From Pseudomonadota bacterium (GTDB lineage: Bacteria > BMS3Abin14), in contig QIFJ01000282.1 in assembly GCA_003229755.1 (NCBI GenBank), positions 1 through 7,221 on the forward strand: a DNA stretch of 7,221 bases, written 5' to 3'. Below the pieces are notes generated by a model. The model ran no database searches and was not told where the DNA came from. It saw only the letters and a list, made by a program, of their open reading frames with translations. The position numbers and the translations under genes are program-made. Every line of letters begins with the position of its first letter. The stretch's first letter is position 1. Shown here piece by piece: positions 5,324 to 7,221 of the stretch.

Positions 5324-6889
5324 CTAACTTTCAACTGTGAATACCTGTTCCAAGTCACTGAACGGTATCTCCCCCTGCGCCAGTACCTTGCTTACAAAAC
5401 CTGACACATCATCCTTACCGAACCGATCGTACAGCGATTGAAATCTGCGCAGGCCGATAGTGTAGCATACCTGGTAGCCGGGATGGAGAGTGTACTTGTG
5501 AGCCGTTTTTACGGCAAGTTTTCTGGAATAGCCCGCAACTAAAAGTGTCCTGGCCGCTGCCGGAAGGTCCATCCGGCCGGTATGAAGCGAGATATCCACC
5601 GTGCCCCTCAGGGCATGCCTCATCCTGCGTTTTGCGAGGATAAGAAGGTCCTGCTGCCCTGAAAAATACCCCGTTTCGAACATGAGTTGCTCCGCAAAGC
5701 AGGCCCACCCTTCGTAGAAAAGAGGCCTTTCCAGGGGTCTTCTCAACGGATTTCCCTGGTTCCACCTGGATATATCCAGCAGGTGGTGCCCCGGCCACGT
5801 TTCGTGGGCCGCCGTCATCCTGTACTCCGGGTGAAGGCCGCTGGCTGACCTCTCGGAGTTACCTTCGTCAAAGATGTAGAAAGTCCCTCCCACAGGGGGG
5901 TAGCCCGGCATAGTGCTGTATGAGTCGGCTGAGCGGATAGCTGAAAGTGACTTCGGCACATGCGCTATCGTGACTGGACATGCCTGGGCCAACTCGGGAG
6001 ATAACATTTTTTCGGCAAGGCAGTGGGCCATTAGTTCGTCTATCTGCTTCCCGAATATACCCGGTAGCGAACCCTCCCCTACAGCCTGCCTGGGCATATT
6101 CTCGTACACATCCCTCCAGGCTCTTCCCGGGCTCATCGCATCTGATACTTCATCAATCAACTCCTTCATCCTTCTTGCTTCTTCCTCCAGTTCAGCCAGT
6201 ATCTGTTCGATCCTCATGTCACATCCCATGTGTTTGTCCACGATCCGACTAAATACGTCCTCAGGCAGCATAAAATCGCTTTTGACTGGTATTTTTCCCA
6301 GCAGATCACCATATTTTACCACCGCATCCAGGGCCGGGAATATCGAGCGTTCGCCCTGTGCAAGAGCCTGGAACCATTCTCTCGTTCTGTCCACCATTTC
6401 AGCACCACGGTCGCGATAGACCTCCGGGACAACCTTCAGATTATCTATTCCCATTAGAAGGAAATCGGAAAGGGTACTGGCCCTCTCAATTAAAGCTTCT
6501 TTCTCACCGGATTCAATCGCTTCTGCGATGCCTATATTGGCAACAGAGAGGTAGAAGGTGGGCTGAGACCTGTGAAAGGCCACATCAGTGAGCTGTTCAC
6601 GAAGTGTACCGCACAGGTGTTTGAGAAGGGAGACATCAGTCACCGCTTCCCGGGACATATCCGGATCAGAGACGGACAAAAGATCTTCCTGCCATCCGGA
6701 AAGCTTACCTGAAAGATGTTGAAGGGAAGTGTCTGAAAAATCGTCCCACGACGACCAGTTCCTTTCCTTACCCGCTACCTGGGGGAAGAAATAGAACTCG
6801 TCACTTGCACAACAAACTGGGAATAGCTCTGAAAGAGTTTCGAATATTTCCCGCGCTAATGCCGGAAAGGCTCCTCCAGAATTTCTCAT
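5324..6889 (-). CDS. DUF885-family zinc-peptidase-like protein
   Basis: The 521-residue product carries the DUF885 hallmark AHETWPGHHLLD (His362, Glu363, His368, His369), the downstream YEGWACFAEQL (Glu393) and the C-terminal HPGYQVCYTIG block (469-479). It ends with a KVLAQGEIPFSDL segment typical of the family. Together these form a gluzincin-like metal site, so peptide or amide hydrolysis is likely though unproven for most members. Many DUF885 proteins are exported lipoproteins; this copy has no visible signal peptide or lipobox and seems cytosolic. The start ATG 6889 follows directly on the TGA of the upstream gene, with no clear Shine-Dalgarno, suggesting reinitiation. The final codons GTT GAA AGT TAG coincide with the inverted heptamer repeat at 5326-5335. 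Length is slightly short for the family, with the deficit at the N-terminus. Confidence 0.85.
   Translation of the reverse strand: MRNSGGAFPALAREIFETLSELFPVCCASDEFYFFPQVAGKERNWSSWDDFSDTSLQHLSGKLSGWQEDLLSVSDPDMSREAVTDVSLLKHLCGTLREQLTDVAFHRSQPTFYLSVANIGIAEAIESGEKEALIERASTLSDFLLMGIDNLKVVPEVYRDRGAEMVDRTREWFQALAQGERSIFPALDAVVKYGDLLGKIPVKSDFMLPEDVFSRIVDKHMGCDMRIEQILAELEEEARRMKELIDEVSDAMSPGRAWRDVYENMPRQAVGEGSLPGIFGKQIDELMAHCLAEKMLSPELAQACPVTIAHVPKSLSAIRSADSYSTMPGYPPVGGTFYIFDEGNSERSASGLHPEYRMTAAHETWPGHHLLDISRWNQGNPLRRPLERPLFYEGWACFAEQLMFETGYFSGQQDLLILAKRRMRHALRGTVDISLHTGRMDLPAAARTLLVAGYSRKLAVKTAHKYTLHPGYQVCYTIGLRRFQSLYDRFGKDDVSGFVSKVLAQGEIPFSDLEQVFTVES
5326..5335. repeat. Inverted 10-bp copy of the array A unit at the DUF885 3' end
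   Basis: AACTTTCAAC is the exact reverse complement of GTTGAAAGTT at 5175-5184. It thereby frames arrays A, B and C as terminal inverted repeats, and overlaps the last three sense codons and the stop codon of the DUF885 gene. Confidence 0.6.
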
Positions 6890-7221
6890 TCAGGCAACAG
6901 AGGAATTATGATTCTTCACCAACTCGAGAAACCGAACCATCTCAATTGGGCTGAGAATGTCATTTTCCAGGAAAAACACCCCTATGGGTCTCTGGATCAT
7001 CCGCTGGAGCCCAAGAACAGCGTTTCGCCTGAATGGTGTCAGGTATCTCAATCTAAGGGCGGACTCTCCGATCTTCTCCTCCAGCCGACGAGTAGTAAGA
7101 AGCTCTGCAAGCTGCCCAGGCATGAGATAACCCCACATAGCAGCTATCCTGCCGAAAGCCGGCCTTTGAGTCCACTGCCAGAGGACTGCGTCTATGAGAG
7201 TTCCGGAGGATATTCGTCCTG
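6890..7221 (-). CDS. Protein of tandem GspE-N-like helical repeats (N-terminus beyond window edge)
   Basis: The frame runs off the right edge; 109 residues of the C-terminus are visible, and an internal ATG at 7138 is probably not the start. Four consecutive units of about 25-29 residues can be aligned. They are a partial RISSGTLIDAVLWQW (2-16), FGRIAAMWGYLMPGQLAELL (22-41), IGESALRLRYLTPFRRNAVL (50-69) and IGVFFLENDILSPIEMVRFL (79-98). Each follows the pattern I-G-x-x-(A/L)-x-x-x-x-(Y/I)-L-(T/S)-P-x-x-x-x-x-x-L-x-x-Q. This is the helical module seen at the N-terminus of type II secretion ATPases and in several deltaproteobacterial signalling proteins. No enzyme motif is visible. It is immediately upstream of the DUF885 gene (TGA then ATG, no gap). 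Function is unknown. Confidence 0.65.
   Translation of the reverse strand, partial: GRISSGTLIDAVLWQWTQRPAFGRIAAMWGYLMPGQLAELLTTRRLEEKIGESALRLRYLTPFRRNAVLGLQRMIQRPIGVFFLENDILSPIEMVRFLELVKNHNSSVA

Noticed and set aside
5913..6419. 168-codon plus-strand open frame opposite the DUF885 gene
   Set aside because: Ser/Ile-rich shadow of a well-supported gene on the other strand.

Overview
This 7.2 kb window of a bacterial chromosome carries seven protein genes, two cut by the window edges, plus two gene remnants and an unusual amount of repetitive intergenic DNA. The signal peptide on an exported chalcone-isomerase-fold protein, FabH, MazG and the style of the repeats suggest a Gram-negative, deltaproteobacterium-like lineage (Desulfobacterota, Nitrospirota or a neighbour). 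No rRNA or single-copy phylogenetic marker is present, so this placement is a weak inference.

Left part (1-1237, plus strand): the C-terminal two thirds of mazG (house-cleaning NTP pyrophosphohydrolase) is followed after 24 nt by a secreted chalcone-isomerase-like protein. The two probably share a transcript. From 1238 to 1734 there is no intact gene. The stretch holds what look like the C-terminal tails of an osmoprotectant (OpuAC/OpuC type) binding protein and its permease. These alternate with two inverted elements built from 7-nt repeats; the second abuts the fabH stop codon and would form a long hairpin.

Middle part (minus strand): a complete fabH with all three catalytic residues lies behind a good sigma70-type promoter and a leader containing a chain of hairpins. 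Upstream of it (transcriptionally) is a tightly coupled pair with a 4-bp ATGA overlap: a circularly permuted ATP-grasp ligase-like protein followed by a class I SAM-dependent methyltransferase. This pair is the best candidate for an undescribed biochemical system here, perhaps ligation followed by methylation of a small molecule or peptide, but its substrate cannot be read from the sequence.

Right part (minus strand): a DUF885-family zinc-peptidase-like protein starts on the base after the stop codon of an edge-truncated protein made of four tandem GspE-N-like helical repeats. The 186-nt gap between the DUF885 gene and the ATP-grasp gene is almost entirely three different tandem arrays with a 7-nt (one 7/8-nt) period, framed by short inverted repeats. 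One of these repeats supplies the last codons and stop of the DUF885 gene.
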